A stretch of 64,000 nucleotides of DNA, taken from positions 10,017,299-10,081,298 of the forward strand of contig NC_046641.1 of the NCBI RefSeq assembly GCF_900324485.2, written 5' to 3'. The notes under the pieces were generated by a model. That model had not been told where the DNA came from. It did no database searches and saw only the letters and a program-made list of their open reading frames with translations. Source of the DNA: Mastacembelus armatus. Its lineage: Eukaryota; Chordata; Actinopteri; Synbranchiformes; Mastacembelidae. Positions within the stretch are counted from its first letter, which is position 1, and the number at the start of each line of letters is the position of its first letter. Position numbers and translations under genes: made by a program. Of the stretch, positions 1 to 18,283 are shown piece after piece.

Positions 1-3000
1 TAGGGTGATAAATTATATGATGTAGTCACAGCTGTATTTCTTTGTAAGGCAGCCATAATGAATGATTTATCATGAATCAAGCCATTAATCAAAAGTTGTA
101 AATCCTGTAATCTATAACTTCTTTGCAATGAAACTTTAAAGGCCGGTCTTTATATGAAAATGGGGAAACAAGTGTCAGAGCACAGTGAAGCAGATAGGGC
201 CTGTTCAACAAACACATTCAACCCACTGAAATCATTTCAGTGGCTCTGTGGCAACTCATTTGAATTGAAATAGAAGAGATTCAATAGATCAGTTAGATGC
301 CAGTTGTATTTTCCAGGAGCTTTCGTTTTTTGTTTTTTTGTTTTTTTGTTGTTTTTTTGAAGCTGCTGACACCCAGGTCAGATAACATGACCTTTTGACT
401 CATCTGTCCACTGACTTCAAAGGTTAGGCAGATTAAAGGAGAGGCTTGCTGAGGTGTAGCTGGGAGCTCTGAAGCACACAGGGTGTCTATAACCATAGAC
501 ATAGAAATCATAGATCAATACAACATGTTCATTGAAATGAGCAGGGTATTGACTGAATTTGGTAGTGAGGTGAAACAAAGGAACTCTGACTGTAGGCCTT
601 CCTTTGAGTTGTAGATGTTTCTTTAATGCCTTTCGTTCTTCCTCTGCCACGGTACAGTGGACACAGTGTGTTGTGGCTGCAGGCTGTAGCTGCTCTATGA
701 AATGTGATTCTGCAAAATGAAAAGCAACACTGTCTGTGGTGGCCTTGCCAACATGGCTGACCAGGGCATGTAAGTGCAGGGTTGTCTGTTGCCAACATGA
801 GTAGACATATCATGTCTGAGAAATGATACTGTGTCTTGTTCACACTATGCTGTCTGGTTGGCAGGAAATCTATCTCGTCCCCTGTGTGGTATGTCTTTGC
901 CTGTGCTTCCTTTTTAATTCGCTGGATGTCCATGGAGGCCTATTTGTTGTGCTATTTATTTTAAATGTGGACCAAAGATTTGTAAGGCAATGTTTATGCT
1001 TGTTTGTATGCATGTAAAAGTGTGTGATAACCACTGTGGTCCCCTCAGTGCATACCTGTTTATGGGTGCATGGTGACTGTACATGTGCACTTTCACATGA
1101 CACTGGAGCTATAGGCTGCTCGTGGCCATGTATATATTTTCACACCCTCCAGCAGCCTGTCACGTTTGGACATTTGCTGGAAACACACACCACATTGAGA
1201 GCAATAAACCATCTGAGTCAGATCTGATAATGTGTCCTGTTACGCTTTCTATTCCAAGTATATGAAAAACCTTTAGTGGGTCAAAGCTGTGTGTATTGTG
1301 TGTCGTAAGTAGTGTTTTGTGTGCTGTGTTCCGGTGCAGGTCCAATCTATAGAACTGGTCTCTGCAAGCTGTGGATTGTTCCTTTAGTGTGCACATGTAT
1401 GCTCAAAGTTAGCGTGTCTCCTGTGTCTTATGGTATGAAGCAGATTACAAGCAGACTGTGATAACGTGTATTACCAGCGATCTGTGACACGGTGTAAGGT
1501 CTGTTCCAGACTCCAACTTTCCGCCTCTCTCCTCTTTGAGTCTCTCTCACTGTGGTGTGCATCATTCAGTCAAGCGTGCTGAGACCAGTTCTTGCTTATC
1601 ACCCACCAGTACCTTTTGCTTTCACTTCAACATCAGTTTGCAGTCAAACAGGGTGCTTTACCTTGCCTTTCAAATGATTAGACATGTTTGCATGGACTGG
1701 AAAAACCTTGTCTGACCTCAGTGGTAAGAGAAAAGTCATCATGTCATACTGGTTCCTCATTGCACATTCAGCCAGACTCGGCTTTGATCCAGCTGCACAA
1801 GGATCCTACAAGGCAGAATAACCGGCCCAATCAGGCTCTCACTGCACACTAAAACAGTATTAGTTATTGTTGCATGTCTGTGTTAAAAAGTCAAATGCAA
1901 GGCAGTACGGGCTGTGTTGGTGACAAGGAAGTTGACTGATCAGGACAAACAATGGAGTTAATGTGATGATTGAATAAAGCACTCAGATAGAACAGAAATA
2001 CAAGTATAATTTTCAGTAAGTGGAACATGTGTTATATCATTTCGCTTCCACTGATCCCATGACCTCCCCCTGTGGTTGCATGCTTTGATGCCGTTTTCCA
2101 GATCTATGTCCAAAAACTGAAGAACTTGTTCTCATGCACATTGATCTCCTTCACACAGCTCTCTCATCTCAGTTTTTATAATTACCGTGAACACCTTTAC
2201 CAGGAAGCATGTATTCAGAGAGTTAAAATTATCTTTTTATAGGCTGCATGCTTCATAGGTCATATTGTTTGCAGTCACTCAGCTGTTGTTGCATATTGTC
2301 AGGTGTGGAGAGAGAAACGTGCAGGGGATGGTCTTAGTGGCATTGCAGTCATGTGTGAGTGTTCAGGTATTTTAACCAAAGGAATGAAACTGAAATGTAT
2401 CTTTGTCCGTTCAAATTCTCTATTTGAACTCAGCAGATAAATTACACAACGGGCTGTATAACACATGATGGGAAATTTCTCATCTTATGATTAAATTGTG
2501 CCGTTGATTTATGCATTGCATTTATTTAATTCCCAGAATATGTTCAGTTTTTTATCTGAATATCAAGAAGGTAAAAATGTTGGGCAACAAAAAACATATG
2601 AAATGCTAACATGTCTTTATAAAACATTTACTTTATGAACCATTTAAGTCAATATTCTGTTAATTCAGTTTGCTGTGAAAAGAAGGTCTATCTGAGGAGT
2701 CTGAGCACATGGTGAGCTGTGAGTGAGCGGGTTATAAGATGATTGCGCTGATAAGTGTCACACATTCCTTTCTGTCTGTTCAGCTCACAGTGAAGATGAA
2801 TGAAGCTCTTTGCAGTGCTCACTGCTGCAGCTCTCCTCATTTGGAGGGAAAAGACATCAGCTGCCAAAAACTGAGTCAGATGAAATGAGAGAAACCTTTT
2901 AGTCTTTTTTTTTTTTTTTTCCATTGGGCAACTGCTCCAGATGATTAAAATGAGTCAGAGAACTGGAGCAGACCGGACCGGGCTGCCCTTGTCCTGAAAT

Positions 3001-4108
3001 GACTTGTGTGTGTCTTTAATGGAAAATAGTGAATAGAGAAAACTGGGAACAGTCAAAGAAAAAAAACAACAACAGTATTTTCTGTGAAATATGATATATA
3101 GTGGAAAAGAAAGAACATAAAATGACAAAGTAACTGGGAAGATGTGATGCACGATGGTGATACAATAGGATGAAGGCTGCTATGTAGCTTGGGAATTGCT
3201 TCCTTGAAAGTAGATTAATGCATATTGGAGTTTTCTGCTGATTTGTACCACATGGAAGGAAAAGTAGTAGGCATGGATTTAGTAAGGTGTGGTCCATCTT
3301 CTCTTTCCTATTGGCTGATTCATGTCAGCTGAGACAGTAAGCCACAGCCCCGGTCAGGACCCTCATGACTCAGTGGTGATTCATTACTCCATTAGCAGAG
3401 GAGCTGTGAGGGGACAGGAACTTAGAAGGAGAAACTACAGCATGATTTAGCAAAAAACACAAAAATGAAAGAGTGAATAAACATCAACAGGATGTCAAAG
3501 AACTGGTGTGACTGAAAAGAAATTAAAATGGAGAGAATTAAATAGACAGGACAGCCCACAACATCAAGTTTGGTTGTCAAATTAAGGAAAAAAGGAAATA
3601 TGAATTTAAATGAGTTTTGTCACAGAAAGTGCCAGAAAGGAGTTAAGACTCTGCCTAATCAAACACATCCCTCCTCTCACTTCCCTCTGCCTTCAACGTG
3701 TGCCACAAATCACAGGCCAGGCAGAAGATTCAGTCTCCCTCCTCCTTTAATTGACATGATCAGGAATTTTGCAGAAGTTATTTCTTCCTATCTACTGATA
3801 TACTATGGCATATGGAGAAAACGCATTGGATTAATACTTCTCAAAAACAGAATTTGTGTTGTGCAGCAGCAACAATTGGGAGAGGCTTAATAATTATAAG
3901 CTTGTATAGGTCGTTTATCTGTTGTGTAACACTGGTCTGTTATCTTCTCTGATGTGACAGAGCCAACTCAAATCCTATTAATATTTCAGCAGCTGTCACT
4001 TTGATATGATTAATATCTTGTGTGGCTTTCATCAAATTGTCATTTGGACACAACTAACAGTGTTGCTAGGGGACAGTTTGGACACACAACTCAACCTTAT
4101 AGTGGCAT

Positions 4109-4115
4109 GTGTGTG

Positions 4116-4158
<43 letters not shown>

Positions 4159-4170
4159 GCGCATGCGCAC
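4109..4170. repeat. GT microsatellite
   Basis: An almost pure GT run with a few GC interruptions. It creates spurious Val/Cys-rich and Thr/His-rich open frames on the two strands. Confidence 0.95.
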
Positions 4171-6393
4171 TTGCACTTGACTGTGCGTTTCTGTGGGGGT
4201 GTCTGTGTGTGTCTGGCTGTTGTTTAGCCACCTGGTCATTCATATCCACTCTGTTGGATTCAGCTTTACAGACACCAGCTGGGGTGACAGACAATGTTGT
4301 TTACATGTCAGACTAACCTAAGACGTTGATACAGGCTCAGGGAAATGCCCACCACACCCCATCTAGCCCATACCAGACAGATGGAAACTGCTGGAACACG
4401 AGCTGGGGTCTTGGGATGTCTGGCAACAAAAAGAAGGACAACATATTAAGTCTTTTCCATCTTAACTGCAACACACTTTCTACTAGAGCTATTGATAAGA
4501 CACTGGATTGGTCCAGTGTTGTTTGGTATTGTGCTCCAATTAGGGCTGAAGTCTTTAAAACAATATTACTTAGCCAAATGTAGCGTCTTTAATGAAGATG
4601 GGGTCTTGAAGATCATCAAACCTCTCAACAAGCACTAGCTTGATGAAATAACTCATTTGCCAGAGCACAGCAAATGAGTAGCCAGCGCAAAGAGTAAACC
4701 TAAAGAAAAGAAAATGACTGTATTTTGGTTTACCCTTTTAAAAGCTTTCCTCTTTAATGAAACCGCAAATGGAACATTTGATGTAGATACTTCAAATTAC
4801 AGAGCACAAAATGCCTTCACTCATCACTGCAACTGAGACTTTTGTCAACTGTTTACAATGAACCTGCTGCTGCTGCAGTGTCGTTTTTCATGTCAGCTCA
4901 TATATAGACTAATCAACAGCAAGTGCTCAGTCCTATTTTAAGCAAGGCCAAGGAGAAGACTTTATGTGTTCTCCTCACCATAAAGAAGTAAAATTACCAT
5001 GGATTGTCATAGGATTGCAGTTTGTATAAAAGAAAAACACTAGCATCTCTTATGATTTTGAAATGACTGATTTTTATGATAGATAAGAGAAGTTACTGCA
5101 GTTTTTCTGTATTGCATTTCCACAGTTAGTGTAGTTGGAGTTTTTCTGCAAGCACCGTAACTGACCCACTAAAAACTCCTTTCATACTTGTAAACACTTG
5201 TGCACTTTCCCCTCTGATGTTGTATAACACAACTCGCCCCATTTTACTCTGTCGATAAGGTCAGGCTGTTATTTTGGAAGTCGGTGGTCTATTACCTAGA
5301 AGGTGTTAAACAGAGGAATGGTAAGAGCCAACTGTAGGCACAACACCCCTGATGGCCTAGAAACCATATAAGGGTGCACACAAAGAATAAACTATTGACC
5401 TAGAAAACAGTTTGCTGTTGTTGAAGTTTGGGAATACTAAAGTGGGACTTTACATGTTCATGTTGAGCAACAGTTTGCATCATACAACTATGTGGAGCGT
5501 TTGATGTAAGAAAGTATATAGAGGGAAAAAAAGTAGTGAAATCAGTTTTTAATATATTACAGTGAAGAGAGTGGGAGGAGGGAGAGTGTGAGAGAAGAGT
5601 TTGACAGAAGAGGAAAGACTAAAAATCAAATCAGGGTAATCCTCATGATAAGCTCTTTCCTGTGTAGTGGACAGCATCATTTACCTGGACAGAAGAGTTA
5701 AAGCAGTTTGATTGGGTGAGAGATGGAGAAGAGTCAAGACTGGATGTTTGGAGGCAGAGGGGCGAAATAACAGGGAGAAGTCACTGGAAGGCTTGAACAC
5801 ACTGCCCCACCAGGCAGCCCGCCCTCTGCAGGCCCCACTGCACCTGTTGTTTTTCACGACTGGGGCGTACAGTGGAGGTGAAGAGAGGGGCATCTTTGTT
5901 CCCTGTGACTCAGGAGAATCTGAGCAGGCACAGAGAGGGAGCATTAAAGCTGAGCAGGGACTTTATAAGCAGGCTAGTGGAGCGGTGGGGGGTTGGGTCA
6001 CGGGGAAGCTATGCTATGAGTCAGCCATGGCTAAAAAAGGAAACTGAGCAACTTCCACTGGGGACCAGCAAGGTAAAAAAAGACAAGTGGTGAAACAGCA
6101 GTCTTTACCCTAGACTCTCACCCCTTGAAAGAGAACATAAGGTGACCAAGGACTTTGGCAAGGCAATTGCACCAAAAGAACAGCATGTTTCAACTTAATT
6201 ATGCTTGGCTTGCTGACATGCTTGTATTAAATGCCGCAGGTCAACTAAGTAGCGTTTAATAACAAACATGAGCAACTAAATCACCTGGGATCTTAGTTTC
6301 TATGAGGTGTTGAAATCATTTTGCATACTCTCTGTATCTAAGCTTTCAGCTATAGCTTCTTGTCTGACTGAACTAATTAGCGAAGAAGATCCG

Positions 6394-6516
6394 AGATATG
6401 TGCAGTGGTTAGTACTGTCACCTTGCAGTAAGAAGGATCTGAGTTCAAACCTGAATGTGCATTTGAATGGTTGTTGTTTGTCAGTCCCGCAGTAGGCTGG
6501 TGACTTGTCCAAGGTA
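6394..6516 (+). repeat. Degenerate teleost dispersed repeat fragment
   Basis: Contains the words 'gtggttagtactgtcacctt' and 'gtcagtcccgcagtaggctg', degenerate versions of a repeat common in fish genomes (tRNA-like head, then a tail running into 'ctggtgacttgtcc'). The middle is deleted. The same head is seen at about 41.0 kb and the opposite-strand tail at about 52.5 kb. Family name not assigned. Confidence 0.55.
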
Positions 6517-7688
6517 GGAGAGATAGGATTAATAAAATAGTATTGCTAATGTATGATTATAGATACTACATTAAGACCCTTAAGATGCACACATTATTAT
6601 TACAGACATATATTGAATTCAACATGCAAACAACTTTGTATCTTTCGGTGTCTTTCTTCGGGCCTACAACAGAATTTTACCTCTTCTGTGTTCTTGAGCG
6701 AAGTCCTCAGTGACATAACAGATAAGACAGTCTTACAGTTGGCAATCTCTCCCATGCCTCTCCCCAAGTTCTCAGAATAGAGCGGCGCAGCACTGCTCAC
6801 CATGGCGTGGAAATGCAGTAATCTGAGTTGCATGATATACCGCTTCACTTTATGTTGGGTGGTACATTTTGAACATAGAGGCATGTTGATAATGTCAAGC
6901 TGACTTTGTTTTTCTCCTTGGGTCCATGTCATGCAGAGGGGCCAAAGTCAACCTCAAAGCAACTCTGGCCTTTGCAAAGGTGTGTAAACAAATCTGGTGA
7001 TGAAGTGAGACTTCAGATGGAAACTTCAGGGGTGGTAGAAAACAATCTGGATGCGCAGAATGTTCCCCATGACAAATATTGAAAAGTGCAGGAAAACTTC
7101 TCTCCATATACAATCTGTCAAAAATGAATTCTGGGTGACTTTTCCTTTGGGGTGGACAGGATTTTAAAGTATCGTGACTAGACCTGAAAAAGTCTTTTGT
7201 TTACCTCTGCTGGCTGGGATGGATTTATATGATCGGCGCAGCTGACATTCTATGCACAATAGTGTTGCTTTAGGCATTGTTATCACTCTACAGCCTGAAT
7301 AACAGAAATTAAATTGACGTCACTTTCCACTGTGCACAGGGTTTGTTTTTGCATGACCCTCTAGGCTCAGTTACATCAGCCACTTTAGGGCTGGGTTCAC
7401 TTAACATCTCATCTTATGTCCCACAAGTGCATTTAGAGATTAGGCTGGCCCTGTTTAGTACATACAGTATTTCCCTTTGGACAGTTGAAGCCACATCTAA
7501 TATTATCTTTAGTACATTGACCCCTTCCTTTAACTAAATCTATTTTGACAAGTGCCAGTTTACTTCTCTGCAACAGGAGCAAAAAGAGGTGCGAACTGTG
7601 CAGGATTTTCCCAGCAATGAGTAATGGCAGCGTCTTTAACTTGTGGTGCTGCATGAGAGTTGCAGACATACCACTGAAGTACAGTTTT

Positions 7689-7689
<1 letters not shown>

Positions 7690-7749
<60 letters not shown>
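7690..7749. repeat. GT microsatellite
   Basis: A pure run of about 30 GT units. The antisense Thr-His frame across it is an artefact. Confidence 0.97.
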
Positions 7750-7751
<2 letters not shown>

Positions 7752-9013
7752 AGGCCGGTTGGAATGCTAACCATGCGAGGACTTTGATATGGCAGGAATG
7801 AGAACCTTGGCATGGGAACACAGTCACTCTGGCTATCAGGTTCCTAGCCCTACTAAACACAGAGATCAGCAGCCCATACAGCTCCACTGAGGATATTTAA
7901 AAAGATTTTCAATTAGCAGCATCATCATAAATTATACTCTACTATCACTGTATCAAAGCTACTATGGTAGAGCTATTGATAGGCCCAACAAATTCCGTCA
8001 CTTTCCTAAAAAGAAACAATTAAATTTTCCTACACTGCACAGAAAGCATGACACATCAGCAAGGTGAAGATAGACTCTAGAGAATCGAGGCTGAGGTTAG
8101 AAGAGGAATCTGACATCTGTCTTTCATAGAATGACTAACTTACAGTCTAAAAACTGACAGGTGACATACTGTTCATCTGTCTTTCACATGCAGGGACAAT
8201 AGGTTTCCATGAGATTCATTTTGTGATATGTTCTCTCTGCTAAATTAAAAAATCACAACAGGATAAGTTAAGAACATGAGATCTCTTGCTTTTGTGTCTC
8301 TTTCAGCTGCTCAGTGTGTTGCAAGGTAAACAACTGAACTGATTCCTAGCAAACTTGAGAAATAGCCCAGCTTTCAGTGACAGAAAAGCAGCAGCCTGTG
8401 CTGTCAGCCTCCTCATACAGAGGTGCTCCAGACCAGAATGAACCAGCAGCAAAGAAAGATCTCAAAGAAAAGCACTTGAAAAAAGTTAGGCATTGTTATC
8501 ACTCTACAGCCTGAATAACACCCCCCACCCGCCTCCATTCAGCCTATCTCTAGTTCCATCTCTGTTCCAGTCTTTGTGCTTGATGTGAAAAACAAAGCAA
8601 GTTTGTACTCAGGACAGATGGAGATCTGGCTGCAGCGCTGCTGGTGCTGCTCTGCTTTCTGTTTGGAAGTCAGCTGTGATCTAATAGGCAACTTACATAA
8701 GTGTGATGTCAACTGGATCTGAACATGAACATCGGCCCAGCGTTTTTGAAATTAAAAGCATGTGCATTATCATACACAACCGGGTGATGAAGTTGATGAT
8801 GAGGAGAGTTGACCTTGTGGAACTTTTCTTGTACTGCTGCCTCTTTTAGTAAATAAATTAGGAAAAATTAATGTTTGACACAAAGCAGTGAAATTTTGAA
8901 AAAGCATGTATGTTAATGAAAATAGTATTTCAGTTCGGTCAATTATCAGCTAGAAAGTTCAGACTGCTTTTTCAGTGTATGACTGGAAGTGAAAAATAAC
9001 TAAATCAGTAAAC

Positions 9014-9088
9014 TATTATTTTCTAATAATAGAAAAATAATAATTAGCTTTGGTCTTAGCTAATTGACCTTAGCTAAGACCAAAGCTA
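9014..9088. repeat. Two adjacent inverted repeats, one with perfect 19-bp arms
   Basis: Positions 9045-9063 are exactly complementary to 9070-9088, with a 6-nt spacer. Immediately before them, 9014-9025 pairs with 9030-9042 apart from one extra A. The 44-nt stem-loop is shorter than a normal animal microRNA precursor and there is no flanking gene. A decayed terminal-inverted-repeat element or a replication-derived palindrome are the simplest explanations. Confidence 0.85.
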
Positions 9089-10832
9089 CAGGGTCTCAGA
9101 TCCATTTAAGTCAAACCCTAATCTGTAGATCTTTTATAATACTGCTTGTTTCACTGCATTGAGGAATGTGTGGGCTCAAACTGATGCTGCACTCAGTACA
9201 GAGATGTGAGTGTGTGTGTGTGTGTGCATTTTTATTATGTCACAGTGATGATGTGGCACTGGCAAGCAGGCCTATGGGGCCCTCTGTCCAATCCTTCCCA
9301 TCCACGCTAAACTTGCCTAGTCACAGCAAACTGTCGGGAACCTCTGGATCACAGGGGCTTCTGGGTAGTGGGATTAGCTGGTGAGAGGAAACAGCTGAGT
9401 CCTGTGAAGCGTCAGCACTTGCTAATCAACACTCCCTCCACACAGACACACACACATGCTGTCCATGCACGCCGCTCCACTCCATCTTTTCCCTCCAATA
9501 ATCCCCTCCTCCATTTTTCTTCTTTCTCCAGGGGTCAGACACCCACAATGGCCTGGGCCCACAAAAGTCAAAAGGGGGGACAAGGGGGGACAAGGGGTGA
9601 AAGGGATGGCGGGAAGTGCTGGGTCAAAGCTAATGGGACTGCTGAGTCATCACTGATACTGGCTGAAACAATAATTAGTTAAAAAAAAAAGAAATCCCAG
9701 TGAAGCTGATTAGCTGCCACTTTGTATTTAAGTGTCAGTTTTAGGTAAATGTTTGAACTAATATTTTTTTTCTTTACACTACAGTTAGAGCAAACTCCTG
9801 CATCTCCTTTAGATATCAAAAAGATTCAGTAATGCAAGAGCAACATTTTTAAATTGATTGACTGGTCACAAAACTAGACTACTGAACATCATAAATAGAT
9901 GATGTGTACATAGATGGTTACCAGGCAGAGAACAGCGTCATTTAAAGCTAGACAGCTGTAACCTATGAAAATTAAATGTTTACTTCAGCCTGAAACCCAT
10001 AAAGAATTTCAGAACCACTTGGGGTTACTAATATCTTCTATCTCCTACACCATTGTTCTACAGCAGGCCAGCATCTACATTCTCATGCAGGCATCGTTCA
10101 CAAGAGATTAATAAATCATGTGTTTTTCTATGTGTCGACCTGTGGCTGTGGGTCACATGTCCTGTAGACATGAATTCATATTAGATTTCATTCTAGTTTC
10201 CTAGAAGTAGCATAGCTCAGCCATGATACTTTTCAAGGGGTGGAAGAGCAAAATAGCTGTTTAATATTTGTCTAGTTTACCACAGATTTCTAAGTAGGAC
10301 AAAAGTTAACAGCCTCACTGTCACTTTATAGCCTACAATGCCATGTTTGTTTTGTGAACAATGACAGACATTTCTTTACTGGACAGATTTAATCTCTAAA
10401 CTAATTTATCAGATAAGGTTAAAACAGACTTATTCAATTTGAGATTTTGGGCTTTACTAAGAACTAAGAATTTCTGCCATCAGGGACATGTGTGATTTTT
10501 TAAACCACCTCTAGGGGCACTGTTGGACTAATGTTCAAAGAGGATAATCTACGTCCAGTAATGTGGCAACCTGTGTGCTTCTAATCTGAAGCTGCTATGA
10601 CCCAAATAAAATAGATTTGTACCAGGGTAAAGCAACAGATAAGCATCTGGAGCTTCATTTAAGACTGTCTGCTTTGTGGTTGAAGCCATGTTTTGTTGTA
10701 ATTCTGTTATTGACATAAAGCACAAACTAATTAATTTAAGTACATTAGAGAGTTTATAATGTATATGATGCACTTGTGGTCAATTTTGCAGAGAAATTCA
10801 CATCACTGGGTATTGTAATTTAGAACAAAATG

Positions 10833-13661
10833 TTTATTCAAATCCAAAGGAAGAACAAGACAAAAGGTTAAATCATTTAAAACATAGTATATTCATAGAA
10901 TACCTATACATCGTCATGATTAACGGACAAAAAATAAAAGATAAAAATAAACATGAATGGAGAATGAAGAAAATTCAGTGAGTAATATTGCACTTTGTTT
11001 CTAAAATGTTTCAGATCCCCTCTGCCAGGTTCTTTAACTCTGAACATTTCAGTTCCTGCCTTTTAATAGGTCAGGGGTTTAGCTTAGTTTTGACACTGGA
11101 CTACTCTGAGGCCTCAGCAAATGGACTATGGAATTGACAAAGCTGAAATATGTAAGCTTATTCATTACCGTGTTGATTCAGTTTCCCTAAGATAAATTCT
11201 AAACAAAGAAATGCAAACAAATCTAGCAGGCTAGAACACGGGTTTACTGTCGAGGACGCAGTTTGTCTCGTTGTACTTAAATGTTTCTCAGAGGGGGAAG
11301 GGTGCTGGTCAACAGCTGCCACCCTGAGGCCTGAGGGGGATCAGAGAGTTCAGGGAGACCTACTCAGGAAGGTTACTTGTTAAACCATAAAGCAAACCAT
11401 ATCAATGCCCAGAAATACATGGAAAAAAAAGTAGTAGTCAACCCTCATTAGCTTCAGAAAAATAGTACAATCGAGAAGCCCATACAGGATGCAGTTACTT
11501 AAAACACTTGCTTCTGAAGGACTCCCATCCTCCATCCCTTTTTGTCCTTTTGAATAAACACGGAAAGGTTTCAAACGTACAGGTGTTTGCAAACAGGATA
11601 AATGGAGAACAAGAATTAATGTAGACACTGAAAGATGATGATCAGGATCATGATCAGGTCTTTTCTGCATCAAGGCCACTAAAGATAAGATCACTTCAAT
11701 GATCTGCAGTTCGTTGATTTCTGCCAGAAGCTATGTATTTAGTTGCCTGCTGGATCTCGATTAGAGCGTGCACATACAACACGTACAAACTTGTCAGCTA
11801 CATTTAAAATGTAAAAAGTCACTAATCTGAAAAAGATTAAATAACGCATTAACGTCCTACACAACACCGCTATACTGAAATATCCTCTAATATGGTTAGT
11901 ACCAAATGTTTTCTCCCCCAGACCTTCACCATTGAATGCTTTTTTTTTTTTTAAATTTTCTTATCAAAAAAAGTGCTGCTTTTTTTTATTCCTGACCAAG
12001 TCAAACCCCTGTTGCAGCTGGACATCTATGTTGAATGAGTTAGAAAACCAATGTATTACTCATATCAACCAATACTACTTGTTCTGACCAGTCTGAACAG
12101 AAGTTTATTAGTGTCCCCTTACAGGCAGTGTCTTTTTTTTTTCCTTCTTTTTTATAGCTAGCATTCTGGTTTCACTGGTCTGGTAAAATATAACTTGGTT
12201 TTGAGGAACTGGGCAAGTGTAGCAGGACAAAAAGGGAATGTGATTCATCTTAGAAAGCTGCCTCACTTGTCTGGTCTATTTTCTCGTTTTGGAAGTTTAA
12301 AAAAAAAAGAGAACTCTTCATTATTTTTAACAGTGCAATTTAAAGAAAACATTATGTATTTTTCTCTTTTTTCCCCAACCGTTTGGCAAATAAGAAGACC
12401 ACCTGAGACAGTACTTTTTGGGCAGTTATGCAAACCAAGATTGTCCTGAGATTGGGAGTAGAAAGGCTGCAGGCAGTTAGGAAGAGGCAAGTCCCCCCAC
12501 AATGTAACCAACCACCTTCTGTCTCACACACACATACAAACTCATCAGCTACAACTGAAATGGCAAGATTGCAACCCTCCTAGTCCAAATCCAGAACAAC
12601 CTCAAATTACAAAAAAAAAAAAAATGCTAGAAGCTATTCTGTGACTGGAGCTTAATGCAAGAACAAAATAACAAAACTAAAGAGGAAAAGCCACACTAGG
12701 ATCCAAGCTGAGCAGGCAACATCTTAAAGACCTTCCAATGGAGATAGTGTGCTGCTGTAAAAGTCCCGTCTAGTTGTTACATGTCAATGAGGAAATGTCA
12801 TGTGGAGGAAAAAATTTTAAACAAATTCAGTGCATTGTTCTTGTCCTTTTTTTTTTTTTTTTTTTTTTGTTTAAATCAAAATCAAATCCTGTTCTCAGCG
12901 TTCATTAGAGTTTTTCAAATGAGCATCTTAAGTTGTAAGTCTGGTGCATTACAAAGCTGAAACCAAACTATTAGTGATTTTATGTTCAATTCTCATTGTT
13001 AAACTGAGCCTCACAACTCAAGTAAAGGAAAAAATGTGCAAAACAAAATCCCAAATGAGGCAAGTGGATCTAGGCCTTGCTCTGTTGACTGCTGCCACTG
13101 AAAGCTTTCATTCGTAGGGATTGTGGTGGTAAAAATGTTATTTTTCTCTCATTATCCCGTTTTATTTAGGTGATTCTGCTGAAGTCTGGACATGATAAGT
13201 TCTGCCCTCTGTGTGAGGAGCCATGTCTTTATGTGCCGTGAGTACAGAAGAATCGAGGGAGAGAGAGAAGTGTGGCAGGCTGAGCCCTGGTGATTCTTTC
13301 TCATCGTCATCAATAATATCACCAGGGCTCTTGCTACTAGTGGGTTTTTTTTTTTCATACAGACTGAATATGTGTTTGTCTGTACATGTCCCACCCTCAG
13401 CATGCTGACAGGAGAAAGTGATGCCACAAACTTATGACTCCTGTTTCTCTCACTGAGGGAAGGCAGGAATAGGTTTGTCCAACCCAACTCAACTCTGGGT
13501 AAGTGTCCATGTCTTTGTTGGTCGGTTGGATACTTTGTTTTTCTCTTGATGTCAACAGCGCTGTGATGGCGTTGTTTTTTGAGAAAAATAAACAAAGCTG
13601 AGATTTGCAAGCAGGTTCCTTTAAGGTCCCCAGTTCAGTCAGGGGGATTTCAGAGACCCCC
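10833..13661 (-). other. arrdc3: arrdc3 3' UTR (inferred)
   Basis: Between the arrdc3 stop codon (13662-13664, minus strand) and a minus-strand AATAAA (TTTATT at 10833-10838) lie about 2.8 kb with no coding gene. The stretch is rich in A/T homopolymers, for example poly-T at about 12848-12868, poly-A at about 12609-12624, and T runs at 11940 and 12130. A long 3' UTR is known for vertebrate ARRDC3. The poly(A) site choice is inference, since other signals could be used. Confidence 0.6.

Positions 13662-18283
<4,622 letters not shown>

Larger units (their letters stand above)
1..10832. other. Intergenic region downstream of arrdc3
   Basis: No gene is supported here. Open frames are short, lack flanking splice sites or family resemblance, and several simply run through GT/CA tracts. 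What can be seen: GT microsatellites near 4.1 and 7.7 kb, a degenerate dispersed repeat near 6.4 kb, a 35-nt exact duplication (7270 and 8486), adjacent inverted repeats at 9014-9088, and AP-1-like TGACTCA/TGAGTCA words near 3.37, 5.9, 6.0 and 9.6 kb. Those words could belong to enhancers of arrdc3, but that is only a guess from motif content. Confidence 0.6.

Noticed and set aside
5712-6047. 111-codon plus-strand open frame in the intergenic region
   Set aside because: Low-complexity composition, no splice or promoter support and no recognisable family.
7433-7887. Thr-His-rich and Val-Cys-rich frames
   Set aside because: Products of the GT/CA microsatellite.
9014-9088. microRNA gene
   Set aside because: The stem is too short and perfect with a 6-nt loop; precursors are normally 60-80 nt with a larger loop.
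13152-13610. 152-codon minus-strand open frame
   Set aside because: Lies just past the arrdc3 stop codon inside its inferred 3' UTR and has no family resemblance.
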